From assembly GCA_018644665.1 (NCBI GenBank), contig JABGQA010000131.1, positions 1 through 45,065 on the forward strand: 45,065 nt of DNA. Reading direction: 5' to 3'. Within the stretch, counting starts at the first letter, position 1, and every line of letters begins with the position of its first letter. The notes beneath the pieces are model-generated. The model was not told the origin of the DNA. It saw only the letters and a program-made list of their open reading frames with translations, and did not search any database. Origin of the DNA: Candidatus Poribacteria bacterium. Lineage in GTDB: Bacteria > Poribacteria > WGA-4E > GCA-2687025. Shown piece after piece: positions 34,409 to 43,072 of this stretch. A program made the position numbers and the translations under genes.

Positions 34409-35593
34409 CTATCGCGTGAAAGGAGCTATGTGCCGTGCGTACGCGGTCACCGCCTGGTCTTCCGTGAACAGGCCCGCCGCGTCCATCAACCGATACAGGA
34501 CGACCGTGTGCCAGAAGTCACGCGTGTCCTCGTTGCCGGGCAGGAGAAGGTCGTTGTCCTGCTTGCCGCGCAGCATGGCGATCTTCGCGACGCCGTGCTT
34601 GTACGCCACCGTCGGCGCCTGGAAGGTCCAGTACGACAGCGGCACCGTCGGCAGCAGCCACGCGCGATACAGCTCGGGATCGCCGACCGCCAGCGCCCGA
34701 ATCGCCTCCTGCGCGATGTCCTCGAACATGCCCATGCAGCCGAGGAGGGCATGGCTGTAGTCGCCGACGGGGTACTCGACGCCGGACGACTCGTAGACGC
34801 CCTTGCCGACGTCCGCGCCGCCGCCTTCGATGAGTTCGACGTAGTGGTAGTCGTCGCCGGTCTTGATGATCTTCCCGTTGGCCGCGATGGTCCGTCGGAT
34901 CTCGATCTCGCGATCCGCGTCGAGTAGCGACATTTTCGCGCTCTCGAAATTGTCGAGCTCCATGACGCGATAGAACGAGTCGGCGGGGAAGTAGTCGCGC
35001 ATCTTGGGGTTGAACGCCTCGCCCAGCCAATGCGCCAGGAGGGGGCCTTCGGCCGCGGCGTCGATGCGCCTGAACACGTCGACGAAGTCGCCCGCGTCGC
35101 GCCCGACGAGATGCGGCGACGGGAAGATGGCGACCTTGCCGCCCTTCCGCTGGATGCCGAGCATCTGGGCGATGTACGCGTCGGCGATCTCGGCGTTGGT
35201 CGGCGTCGACGACCTTACGTCGTCCGTGCCCGCGCCGAAGTACCATCGCCGCCCATCGCTCTGCTCCGCCGTCTGATCGAGCAGGAACTGGACGTGTCGC
35301 GAGGGCAGCAGATCGCGCTGTGCGGTGTCCATGCCGTCGGCAACCCCGAGGCCAGCGTCCCAGATGTGTTCGCGGATCGACGCGGTCGACTCCCAGTCGA
35401 CGACATCGAGGCCGGGATCGGTCGTCGGCCCGGAGTAGTCGGCGTCGATGACGATGTGCACTGCGGCGTCGACTTCGCGCACGGGAGTAGCGTCCGCGCT
35501 CGCGCGGGGAACGGGCGGGTACATCCGCGCGCGGGGGATGTAGTATTCGCGAGAGCCGTCTTGCGCGGGCAGCCAGATTTCAGATGCGCTCAT
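34409..35593 (-). CDS. DUF993 family protein (dihydrodipicolinate-synthase-like)
   Basis: A 394-residue protein matching my knowledge of DUF993, a TIM-barrel family thought to be aldolase-like and found with sugar catabolism genes. Marks seen: the N-terminal YYIPRARMYPP, WDAGLGVADGMDTAQRDL, a lysine-bearing strand GGKVAIFPSPHLVG, LAHWLGEAFNP and the C-terminal LFTEDQAVTAYA. A retro-aldol role on a sugar acid is inference. Start ATG at 35593, first gene of the minus-strand group and divergent from the membrane-FHA gene over 119 bases, which includes an AT-rich TACTATATC that may hold a promoter. Confidence 0.75.
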   Translation of the reverse strand: MSASEIWLPAQDGSREYYIPRARMYPPVPRASADATPVREVDAAVHIVIDADYSGPTTDPGLDVVDWESTASIREHIWDAGLGVADGMDTAQRDLLPSRHVQFLLDQTAEQSDGRRWYFGAGTDDVRSSTPTNAEIADAYIAQMLGIQRKGGKVAIFPSPHLVGRDAGDFVDVFRRIDAAAEGPLLAHWLGEAFNPKMRDYFPADSFYRVMELDNFESAKMSLLDADREIEIRRTIAANGKIIKTGDDYHYVELIEGGGADVGKGVYESSGVEYPVGDYSHALLGCMGMFEDIAQEAIRALAVGDPELYRAWLLPTVPLSYWTFQAPTVAYKHGVAKIAMLRGKQDNDLLLPGNEDTRDFWHTVVLYRLMDAAGLFTEDQAVTAYARHIAPFTR

Positions 35594-35712
35594 GTCGTTC
35601 CGTGATGTAGGATCGCGCGGGTTGGATGTAGCGTGTACGCACGTCGCCCGGCGTTACTATATCGGCGCGCGACCGTGCTAGCAAGCGCCCCATCCACCCG
35701 GAGGACCGTCAC

Positions 35713-36693
35713 ATGGGCCTGATCCCAGCATACGTCGAGCAGTTCGTCAGAGGCCATCTGGTGATCGTGGGCGCAGCGTGGGCGTACCTGCTCATCGGGT
35801 CGCTATTCGCGGCGGGCGTAGTGTGGGGACGTCGGCGGAGCGGCCTCGGCCGCGGCCGGTTCCTGGGCTGGCTAACGCAGCTCGTGCCGCCCTTGGCGAT
35901 CCTGCTGGCTTTCTCGAGACGCGCTCCGGCCCCCCTGAAGTCGCCGTTCGGCGAGGTCCGCCTCCTGGGCGAAGACGGTCGCATGCTCCCCCGGGGCTCC
36001 GCGTCGTCGATGCGGCTCCGCAGGATTCCGCCCATCAGGATGCTGCTCGCGTCGTTCTTCGGGGGCATCGTCCCTGGGCTCGGCCAGCTCGTCCACTTGC
36101 GGATCGGGCGCGCGGTCGTGCTGTGGGCGTTCACGGGATTCGCGCTGATCTTCATCGCGGCGCACCAACTGGGGATCGAGCGCACGTGGGCCATCCCGGA
36201 CTGGCTACTCCCCGCGAGCAAGCGGGGGCAGGAGGCAACGGCGAACTTCCGTGTTCCAGGCTACTTCTTCGCTCTGATGCTCGCCGAGTTCGGGGCCTTT
36301 CTCCTCTGGTCGTTCCTCGACCTCGTCGGGCTGAACGACGCCTACGCCGAGCGGCGCGCCCGCGGTGGCGATGGAGGCCGGCGCCTTTTCTACAATATCG
36401 CGGTCGATCGCGCGGGTTCGGACTCGCAGCGATTCGGCGCGGAGAAGGAGAGCATCGCGGTAGGCGCGGCCGCGGTGTGCGACCACACCGTGACGGGCGA
36501 GGAGGTCCTGCCCGAGCACGTCCTGTTCTACGTCCATCACGTGGACGTCAGCGCCCTGACGGTCCAGTTCCGTTGCCTCGGCGAGGAGTCGACCGTGGCG
36601 CACAACGGCGTCACGACACGCGAGGGCGCCCTCCGACCCGGCGACACGATTCAGGTGGGCGACGCGTCGTTCCGCTTCCTCCCCATCGAATGA
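35713..36693 (+). CDS. Membrane protein with C-terminal FHA domain
   Basis: A 326-residue protein with four or so membrane helices in residues 15-230 (HLVIVGAAWAYLLIG, LVPPLAILLAF, AVVLWAFTGFALIFIAA, FFALMLAEFGAFLLWSFL). A cytoplasmic tail of about 100 residues ends AHNGVTTREGALRPGDTIQVGDASFRFLP, the closing strands of an FHA domain, which binds phosphothreonine. Its N-terminal FHA motifs (GR and SxxH) are not clear, so binding may be lost. The ATG at 35713 has GGAGG seven bases before. It starts the plus-strand series. Confidence 0.75.
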   Translation: MGLIPAYVEQFVRGHLVIVGAAWAYLLIGSLFAAGVVWGRRRSGLGRGRFLGWLTQLVPPLAILLAFSRRAPAPLKSPFGEVRLLGEDGRMLPRGSASSMRLRRIPPIRMLLASFFGGIVPGLGQLVHLRIGRAVVLWAFTGFALIFIAAHQLGIERTWAIPDWLLPASKRGQEATANFRVPGYFFALMLAEFGAFLLWSFLDLVGLNDAYAERRARGGDGGRRLFYNIAVDRAGSDSQRFGAEKESIAVGAAAVCDHTVTGEEVLPEHVLFYVHHVDVSALTVQFRCLGEESTVAHNGVTTREGALRPGDTIQVGDASFRFLPIE

Positions 36694-36720
36694 ACCTCTG
36701 GCGATTGAGGACATAGCTGC

Positions 36721-37788
36721 ATGCCCAAGACATATCGAGTAGGCGTCGTCGGTTTCGCGCACATGCACGTCACGTGGCTTCTCGACCATTTCGCAGCCCT
36801 GGACAACGTCGAGTGGGTCGCCTGCGCCGACACGGTGCCGCTCACGCCCTCCCTGTCCGACGGGGCGATGACCCGTGCCGCGAACATCAAGCACGCTCAG
36901 GACGAGATCGGCGTTCCCAAGACGTATGCCGACTACCACGAGATGCTCGATTCCGAGGCGTTCGATATCGTCATCGCCTGCCCCGAGAACGCGCGGCACG
37001 GCGAGGTCATCGAGGCGATCGCGGGCGCGGGTTCGCACATCATCACGGAGAAGCCCCCGTCAGCGTCCTCGGGCGACTTCATGCGCGCGGTGCGGGCGGC
37101 GGAACTCGCCGGCGTCGAGCTGATCGTAAACTGGCCGTCCACGTGGTCCGGGGCCACGCGGCTGGTGAAGGAAATCGCCGACTCGGGTGAGATCGGCCAG
37201 GTGTTTCAGGTGAAGTGGCGTCAGGGGTCCATGGGCCCTCTGCCGAAGCTCTCCGAGAGACAGCGAGGCGCCGAGTGGTGGCATCAGAGCGCGCCCGGTG
37301 GTGGCGCGTTGCTGGACTACTGCTGCTACGGCGCCAACATCTCCCGCTGGATCATCGGCGAGTCGCCCGAGGCGGTGATGGGCATGACCGGCAACTTCGC
37401 GAGCGGCTACGGCGACGCCGAGGACAACGCGGCGCTGCTCGTGCGCTACCCGTCGGCGATGACCATCCTCGAATCGACGTGGAGCTGCGTGAACCACGGC
37501 GCCTCGTCGCGCCATCTGGTCTACGGGACGGAAGGCACGCTCGCCGTCGAGGGCAATGGCGTGCGCGTTTTCAAGGACAGCGGTGAGGGTTCGCTCCGCG
37601 AAGCGTCCGGCCTCCCCGGTGGGCGCGACAGCGTGGCGAAGGAGGCTATACATCACTTCGAGACGGGCGAGCCGCTGCACCCGACGCTGACCGTGCCGAT
37701 CAACATCGACGCGATGGCGATCCTCGACGCGGGCATCCGCTCCGCGGCCAGCGGCAAGCTGGAGCAATGCCACTCGGCCATCTGGTAG
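36721..37788 (+). CDS. Gfo/Idh/MocA oxidoreductase
   Basis: A 355-residue NAD(P)-dependent sugar or polyol dehydrogenase. The Rossmann part opens YRVGVVGFAHMHVTWLL, with the glycine motif partly replaced (GxxxMH, where GxGxxG is usual). The catalytic Lys is in ITEKPPSAS. The C-terminal alpha/beta domain has GGGALLDYCCYGANISRW, where a conserved Asp and His/Asn line the active site. It begins 27 bases after the FHA gene and is followed by a ThuA-like gene, a common pairing in sugar degradation. Substrate unknown. Confidence 0.88.
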   Translation: MPKTYRVGVVGFAHMHVTWLLDHFAALDNVEWVACADTVPLTPSLSDGAMTRAANIKHAQDEIGVPKTYADYHEMLDSEAFDIVIACPENARHGEVIEAIAGAGSHIITEKPPSASSGDFMRAVRAAELAGVELIVNWPSTWSGATRLVKEIADSGEIGQVFQVKWRQGSMGPLPKLSERQRGAEWWHQSAPGGGALLDYCCYGANISRWIIGESPEAVMGMTGNFASGYGDAEDNAALLVRYPSAMTILESTWSCVNHGASSRHLVYGTEGTLAVEGNGVRVFKDSGEGSLREASGLPGGRDSVAKEAIHHFETGEPLHPTLTVPINIDAMAILDAGIRSAASGKLEQCHSAIW

Positions 37789-37825
37789 CCGCCGGTTAAC
37801 CCACGCACATAGGGAGCGCGCCACC

Positions 37826-38473
37826 ATGGCGAGCCCGCTGCGCCTCTGCATGCTGTCGGGATCTTTCGAATACGACTCCGAGGAATCGCTGGGTCTGTTC
37901 CGCGCGCACCTGGCGGCCGTCGGCGGATTCGGCGACACGCTCATCGTCTACGCGGACGAGGACGACGATCAGTCGCTCGCCGCCATCGACGACACGGACG
38001 TGCTGCTCGTATTCACGCGTCGGATTCGCGTCGAGGGCGCGGAGTTGGACCGGCTGAAGGCGTACTGCGCGGCGGGTCGTCCCGTCGTGGGCGTGCGCAC
38101 CGCGAGCCACGCGTATCAGAACTGGCTGGAGTTCGATGCCCAGGTGCTCGGCGGCAGCTACACCGGCCACTTCGGCTCCGGCCCAACGACTGACGTGACC
38201 GCGGCCGACGACGTAGCGGGCCATCCGATCCTCGCGGGCGTGCCGCGTTTCGATTCGGTCGGCAGCCTCTACAAGAACACGCCCATCGCCGACGACGCGA
38301 CGCTCCTCCTGAACGGCACGACGCCGGACTCGACGGAGCCTGTGGCGTGGACGCGGCTCCACGAGGGTGGGCGCGTGTTCTACACGTCGTTGGGACATCA
38401 GCAGGACTTCCGCGACGCGGCGTTCCTCACGCTCCTCACGAACGGCGTCTCATGGGCCGCCGGCCGCCTATAG
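37826..38473 (+). CDS. ThuA-like glutamine-amidotransferase-fold protein
   Basis: A 215-residue protein of the ThuA family, linked to trehalose and other sugar use in Sinorhizobium and many soil and marine bacteria. Features: GSFEYDSEESL near the start, DVLLVFTRRIRV, GRPVVGVRTASHAYQNW, GGSYTGHFG, and a late VFYTSLGHQQDF. The nucleophile Cys of true amidotransferases is replaced by Thr in VRTASHA, as in other ThuA proteins. The start ATG at 37826 has GGGAG upstream. It sits between two Gfo/Idh/MocA genes. Confidence 0.85.
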   Translation: MASPLRLCMLSGSFEYDSEESLGLFRAHLAAVGGFGDTLIVYADEDDDQSLAAIDDTDVLLVFTRRIRVEGAELDRLKAYCAAGRPVVGVRTASHAYQNWLEFDAQVLGGSYTGHFGSGPTTDVTAADDVAGHPILAGVPRFDSVGSLYKNTPIADDATLLLNGTTPDSTEPVAWTRLHEGGRVFYTSLGHQQDFRDAAFLTLLTNGVSWAAGRL

Positions 38474-38519
38474 TGGTTGGCCCGGTAGTCGAGTTCGGCG
38501 CCACGTAGCGCAGGGCGCG

Positions 38520-38590
38520 CGTGAGTGCCTTCCCTTACCGGGGAAGGTCAGGACGGGGTCGGGCGGCACACACCAACGGTTGGTACGCGG
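38520..38590 (-). repeat. Palindromic dispersed repeat, copy C (inverted)
   Basis: The reverse complement gives GACCCCGTCCTGACCTTCCC, then GGTAAGGGAAGGCACTCACG, matching copies A and B. The second palindrome ACCAACCGTTGGT corresponds to the one in copy B. It lies between the ThuA-like and Gfo/Idh genes. Confidence 0.75.
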
Positions 38591-38620
38591 TGGGCCACCA
38601 CCATCACGAAAGGTGGACAG

Positions 38621-39565
38621 ATGCTGAAGGTCGGCTTCATCGGCGCGGGCGGGCGATCGCGTGGCGCGCACTATCCGAACGTCCACCGGCTCGAGGGCGT
38701 CTCGGTGGAGGGCGTGGCTGAGCTGGACCAAGTGCGCGGCCAGGAGATGGTCGATAAGTACGGCATCCCGCGCCTGTTCGAGAACCACGCGCAACTGCTC
38801 GACGCCGTCGACCTCGACGCCGTGTACTGCGTGATGAACGAGATCCACGTGTTGGAGCCGGCTCTCGCGTGCATGAACGCGGGGAAGCACATCTTCGTCG
38901 AGAAGCCCCCGGGCGCGAACACGGACGAGACGCAGCAACTCGTCGACGCGGCCGAGGCGAACGGCGTGCACTGCATGGTCGGCTTCCAGCGCAGGTTCGC
39001 CGCCGTGACGGTCGAGGCGATGCGGCTCGTCGAGGAGAACGGCCCGGCAACTCTCGTCACGGGCACGTTCAACAAGTGGCTGACCGGCGGGCCGGGCAAC
39101 ACGTCCACCCTCTGGAACGACGTGTCGCACATCGTGGATCTCGTGAGGTACATGTCGGGATCGGAGCCGACGGAAGTCCACGCGTATCGGGACTCGCACG
39201 GCACGGATTGGCGGAACTGCTACACCGGCATGGTGCGCTTCGAGAACGACGCCACGGGCATCATCATGGGCAACCGTGCGTCCGGCGGGCGCGTGCTCCG
39301 ATCGGAGCTGCACGGGATCGGCGTGGGCTGCTACATGGACGTGCCCGAGAGCATCGAGATCCTCGAGCAAGGCTCCGCTCCGCGCGTGGTGACGGGCGCC
39401 GAATTGAGCGGCGCGGAACCGGGCGACTCCGACCGGTACGAGGGCGTGCTGACCATGCACGAGCACTTCGTGGAATGCATACGATCCGGCGCGACGCCGA
39501 ACGCCGACATACGCGACGCGATCCACTCCATGCGCCTCGTCAACAGGCTGGAAGGAACCGCGTAA
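38621..39565 (+). CDS. Gfo/Idh/MocA oxidoreductase
   Basis: A 314-residue NAD(P)-dependent dehydrogenase with the classic dinucleotide motif FIGAGGRSRGAHY at the N terminus and the catalytic lysine in VEKPPGANT. GFQRRFAAVT and DVSHIVDLVRYMSG carry the substrate-site Arg and Asp/His. The frame is open from 38525, but the ATG at 38621 is chosen: AAAGGTGG precedes it and the Rossmann strand begins at once, while the upstream extension is only repeat DNA. Third enzyme in the ThuA-like group; with the other Gfo/Idh gene it may act on the same sugar. Confidence 0.9.
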   Translation: MLKVGFIGAGGRSRGAHYPNVHRLEGVSVEGVAELDQVRGQEMVDKYGIPRLFENHAQLLDAVDLDAVYCVMNEIHVLEPALACMNAGKHIFVEKPPGANTDETQQLVDAAEANGVHCMVGFQRRFAAVTVEAMRLVEENGPATLVTGTFNKWLTGGPGNTSTLWNDVSHIVDLVRYMSGSEPTEVHAYRDSHGTDWRNCYTGMVRFENDATGIIMGNRASGGRVLRSELHGIGVGCYMDVPESIEILEQGSAPRVVTGAELSGAEPGDSDRYEGVLTMHEHFVECIRSGATPNADIRDAIHSMRLVNRLEGTA

Positions 39566-39603
39566 ACCGGCGTCGTATCTCGCTTCGCAGCCGTTTAGGC
39601 GGC

Positions 39604-39632
39604 TTGACTACCGAGGTTCCAGTGGCAATACT
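39604..39632 (+). promoter_or_regulatory. Promoter of the glycolytic operon
   Basis: TTGACT (39604-39609), a 17-base spacer and AATACT (39627-39632), about 70 bases before the gap start codon. Good match for a housekeeping sigma factor. Confidence 0.6.
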
Positions 39633-39637
39633 TTGGA

Positions 39638-39664
39638 GGGCCCGGAACGACTACGCGCGGGCCC
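39638..39664 (+). terminator. GC hairpin with T-rich tail before gap
   Basis: GGGCCCG and CGGGCCC (39638-39644, 39658-39664) form a perfect 7-bp stem followed by TTCTTCT. It is either the terminator of the upstream oxidoreductase gene or a hairpin at the very 5' end of the gap transcript, since the predicted start is about 39639. Confidence 0.55.
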
Positions 39665-39701
39665 TTCTTCTGCGCATCTGCGAGTATTTTGGAGAAATCC
39701 G

Positions 39702-40715
39702 ATGGCGATTCGAGTCGGGATAAACGGATTCGGCCGCATCGGCCGCAACACCTTTCGGTCGATAGCGAAGAACCACGCGGACGACATCGAAATCGTCGGC
39801 ATTAACGAGCTGGCCCCCGTCGATACGAACGCCCACCTTCTCAAGTACGACTCCAACTACGGTGGGTTCGACGGCACGGTCGAGGCCGGCGACTCCGCGT
39901 TGGTCGTCGACGGGACGGCGATCCGCTGCTTCTCCGAGCCGGACCCGGGCAAGATCGACTGGAACGGCGTCGGCGCCGAGATAGTCATCGAGTCCACAGG
40001 CTTCTTCACCGACGCCACGCAAGCGTCCGGGCACCTCGGTGGCTCCGTGAAGAAGGTCATCATCAGCGCGCCCGCGTCCAACGAGGACGTGACGGTCGTG
40101 CTCGGCGTCAACGAGGGCGACTACGACCCCGCCGCGCACAACGTCATCTCAAACGCCTCCTGCACGACGAACTGCCTCGGGCCCATCGCGAAGGTGCTGC
40201 TCGACGCCTTTGGCATCGAGAGCGGCGTGATGACGACCGTCCACGCGTATACCGGCGAGCAGCGGCTGCAGGACATGGGCCACAAGGACATCCGACGCGC
40301 CCGCGCCGCCGCCACGAACATCATCCCGACATCGACCGGCGCCGCGAAGGCGATTGCCCTCGTGATTCCGGCGTTGACGGGGAAGCTGCACGGCTTGGCC
40401 ATGCGCGTCCCGACCGCGACGGTGTCGATCGTCGACCTCGTCGTGTCGACGTCGATGGCCACCTCCGCGGACGAGGTGAACACCGCGCTCAATCGGGCCG
40501 CCGACGGGCCGATGAAAGGCATCCTCCAGGTCTGCGACGAGGAACTCGTGTCGAGCGACTTCAAGGGCAGCGAGTTCTCCTCCATCGTCGACTCGCCGTC
40601 CACGATGGTGATGGGCGGGAACCTCGTCAAGGTCATGTCGTGGTACGACAACGAGTGGGGGTACTCCACCCGCCTCGGCGACCTCGTCCAGTACGTCGCG
40701 GCCAAGGGTCTCTAG
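39702..40715 (+). CDS. gap: Glyceraldehyde-3-phosphate dehydrogenase
   Basis: A 337-residue type I enzyme that oxidises glyceraldehyde-3-phosphate with NAD and phosphate. The N terminus is VGINGFGRIGRN, the catalytic Cys is in SNASCTTNC, and the active-site His is in TVHAYTGEQ. KIIPTSTGAAK-like motif and WYDNEWGYS are intact. Residue 33 or so reads GINELAP, where Asp is usual at the NAD adenosine site (N-E here); the effect on NAD versus NADP use is not certain. The ATG at 39702 has GGAGA upstream; a longer frame starts at 39633. First gene of gap-pgk-tpiA-secG. Confidence 0.96.
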   Translation: MAIRVGINGFGRIGRNTFRSIAKNHADDIEIVGINELAPVDTNAHLLKYDSNYGGFDGTVEAGDSALVVDGTAIRCFSEPDPGKIDWNGVGAEIVIESTGFFTDATQASGHLGGSVKKVIISAPASNEDVTVVLGVNEGDYDPAAHNVISNASCTTNCLGPIAKVLLDAFGIESGVMTTVHAYTGEQRLQDMGHKDIRRARAAATNIIPTSTGAAKAIALVIPALTGKLHGLAMRVPTATVSIVDLVVSTSMATSADEVNTALNRAADGPMKGILQVCDEELVSSDFKGSEFSSIVDSPSTMVMGGNLVKVMSWYDNEWGYSTRLGDLVQYVAAKGL

Positions 40716-40717
40716 GC

Positions 40718-41908
40718 ATGCCCAACCGCTTGGGCGTTCGCGATCTGACCGTAGCCGGCAAGCGCGTGTTCGTCCGTGTCGATTTCAACGTCCCGATCGA
40801 GGACGGCGAGATCACGGACGACACGCGCATCCGCGCCGCGCTCCCCACCATCGAATACCTGCGCGGACAGGGCGCGCGCGTGGTCCTGGCGTCTCATCGG
40901 GGACGGCCGGGCGGCGAGCGTCGGCCTGAGTTGTCGCTGGCTCCGGCGGCGGCCCGTCTAGCGGAGCTGCTCGGAACCCCCGTGCCGCTGGCTGGCGACT
41001 GCGTTGGCGATGCGGCCTCCGAGGCCGTCGACGCGCTGGCAGCGGGTGCTGTCGTCCTCCTCGAGAACCTGCGTTTCCACGCGGGCGAAGAGGCCAACGA
41101 CAGCGCGTTCGCGAAGCAGCTTGCCCAACTCGCTGACGCCTATGTGAACGACGCTTTCGGAGCGGCGCATCGCGCGCACGCATCGACCGCTGGCGTGGCG
41201 AAGCTGCTACAGCCCGCCGCGGCCGGGCTACTTATGGAATCGGAACTCCGACACCTCGGCGACACGCTGGAGAACCCGGAGCGGCCGTTCCTGCCGGTGC
41301 TCGGCGGGTCCAAGGTATCGGACAAAATCGCGGTCATCTCGCGCCTGTTGGATGTGTCGGACGGCATCCTCATCGGCGGAGCGATGGCGTACACGTTCCT
41401 CGTGGCAATGGGCCGGCACGTGGGCGACTCACTCGTGGAACGCGACAAGATCGAAGTGGCGCGCGACCTGCTGATACAGGCGCTGGAGCTGGGCAAGCCG
41501 ATCTACCTGCCCATCGACCACGTCATCACGCAGGAGTTCTCCGCAACGGCCGAGACGCGGGTGGCGTATCGCGACACGATAGAGGACGGCTGGGAGGCCG
41601 TGGACATCGGGCCGGCGACGCGCGCCATGTACGGACAGATTCTGGAGCGAGCGAAGACGGTCGTGTGGAACGGGCCTCTCGGTGTCTACGAAATCGAGCC
41701 GTTCGCGCATGGCACGATGAGCATAGCGACGATTCTCAGCACGCTGGATGCCACGACGATCATCGGCGGCGGAGACTGTGTAGCGGCGGTGGAGATGGCG
41801 GGCGTCGCGGACAAGATGACGCACATCAGCACCGGAGGCGGGGCGTCCCTGGAGTTCCTGGAAGGCAAGGAACTGCCCGGCGTCGCCGTCCTGAGCAAAG
41901 CGCAATAG
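40718..41908 (+). CDS. pgk: Phosphoglycerate kinase
   Basis: A 396-residue enzyme making ATP from 1,3-bisphosphoglycerate. N-domain substrate motifs are VRVDFNVPIEDG, ASHRGRP, LLENLRFHAGEE and NDAFGAAHRAHAST; the nucleotide side has GGSKVSDKI, VWNGPLGVYE and the GGGDCVAAVE loop. All key residues are present. The ATG at 40718 is two bases after the gap stop, so the two genes are translationally close. The frame is open earlier inside gap but that part is a shadow. Confidence 0.97.
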   Translation: MPNRLGVRDLTVAGKRVFVRVDFNVPIEDGEITDDTRIRAALPTIEYLRGQGARVVLASHRGRPGGERRPELSLAPAAARLAELLGTPVPLAGDCVGDAASEAVDALAAGAVVLLENLRFHAGEEANDSAFAKQLAQLADAYVNDAFGAAHRAHASTAGVAKLLQPAAAGLLMESELRHLGDTLENPERPFLPVLGGSKVSDKIAVISRLLDVSDGILIGGAMAYTFLVAMGRHVGDSLVERDKIEVARDLLIQALELGKPIYLPIDHVITQEFSATAETRVAYRDTIEDGWEAVDIGPATRAMYGQILERAKTVVWNGPLGVYEIEPFAHGTMSIATILSTLDATTIIGGGDCVAAVEMAGVADKMTHISTGGGASLEFLEGKELPGVAVLSKAQ

Positions 41909-41920
41909 CGAGGGTTCCCA

Positions 41921-42694
41921 ATGCGTACGCCGATTCTGGCGGGCAACTGGAAGATGAACAAGACCGTCGGCGAGGCCACCGAACTCGTGACCGGGCTTCT
42001 CGACGTGTCCAAGCGGGCCTCTGGGGTGGATCTCGTCGTTGGGCCGCCATCCACCGCCCTGTCGGCGGTCGCGGACGCCCTGCGCGGGTCGAGCGTCGGC
42101 GTGGCCGCCCAGAACATGCACTGGGAAGCGAGCGGCGCGTTCACGGGTGAAGTGTCCGCCGAGATGCTCGTGGATGTCGGCTGCAAGTACGTCATCATCG
42201 CCCACTCCGAACGGCGACAGTACTTCGGCGAGACGAACGAGACGGCGAACAAGAAGCTGCACGCGGCGTTCGGCGGCGGCCTGCTGCCGATATACTGCGT
42301 CGGCGAGACGTTGGACGAGCGCGAAGGCGGCGTCATGGAAAACATCGTTGGGACGCAGGTGCGCGAGGGCCTGGACGGCTTGACCGAGGAGCAGGCGGCC
42401 CAAACGGTGGTAGCCTACGAGCCGGTGTGGGCCATCGGAACCGGTCGCACCGCCAGCCAAGACCAGGCGCAGGACGCGCACGCATACATCCGCGGCGTCG
42501 TGGCCGATCTGTGCGGCGAAGCCGTCGCGGCGTCGGTTCGGATACAATATGGCGGCAGCGCAAACCCGGGGAACATCGCCGAGTTGATCTCGGCGCCGGA
42601 CATCGACGGCGGGCTCATCGGCGGCGCGAGCCTGAAGGCCGAGTCGTTCGCGGAAATGGCCGACATCGTGCACGGCGTCTCCGCCGGGTCGTAG
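41921..42694 (+). CDS. tpiA: Triosephosphate isomerase
   Basis: A 257-residue TIM-barrel enzyme interconverting dihydroxyacetone phosphate and glyceraldehyde-3-phosphate. Active-site Lys and Asn are in GNWKMNK, His in IIAHSERR, catalytic Glu in VAYEPVWAIGTG, and the phosphate loop is YGGSANPGN. Length is normal. It starts 12 bases after pgk and is followed by secG, an arrangement common in bacteria. Confidence 0.97.
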   Translation: MRTPILAGNWKMNKTVGEATELVTGLLDVSKRASGVDLVVGPPSTALSAVADALRGSSVGVAAQNMHWEASGAFTGEVSAEMLVDVGCKYVIIAHSERRQYFGETNETANKKLHAAFGGGLLPIYCVGETLDEREGGVMENIVGTQVREGLDGLTEEQAAQTVVAYEPVWAIGTGRTASQDQAQDAHAYIRGVVADLCGEAVAASVRIQYGGSANPGNIAELISAPDIDGGLIGGASLKAESFAEMADIVHGVSAGS

Positions 42695-42721
42695 GCGACG
42701 GAACTTCGGAAAGGAAGCGCG

Positions 42722-43072
42722 TTGGCACTTATCTACGGCATCCTGATGGTCTTCTTCCTGTTGACCTGTCTGCTGATGATCCTCGTCATCCTGCTGCAGC
42801 CGGGCAAGAGCGACGTGGCGGCCCTCGGCGGCGCGGCCGGGAACTTCATGGGCGGTGGCGGAGCCGCGACGTTCCTGACCAAATTGACAACCGGCCTGGC
42901 GGTCACGTACATGATCCTGGTCATCGCGTTGGGCAAACTCGCCACGGGCGCCCTGACAGGCGTTGCGGAGCCGGAACCGACCGTCGACACGACCATCAGC
43001 TTGCCCGCCACGACCGACGGGGCAACCGACGCCGGTTCGGATGACAGCGCGGGCGACAGCGCGGGCGAATGA
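42722..43072 (+). CDS. secG: Preprotein translocase subunit SecG
   Basis: A 116-residue inner-membrane protein with two helices (ALIYGILMVFFLLTCLLMI in part, and VTYMILVIALGKL) separated by the typical loop ILLQPGKSDVAALGGAAGNFMGGGGAATFLTKLT. It is part of the SecYEG channel and boosts translocation. The tail is acidic and low complexity. The start is TTG at 42722 after AAGGA. The stop overlaps the next start in ATGA. Confidence 0.92.
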   Translation: MALIYGILMVFFLLTCLLMILVILLQPGKSDVAALGGAAGNFMGGGGAATFLTKLTTGLAVTYMILVIALGKLATGALTGVAEPEPTVDTTISLPATTDGATDAGSDDSAGDSAGE

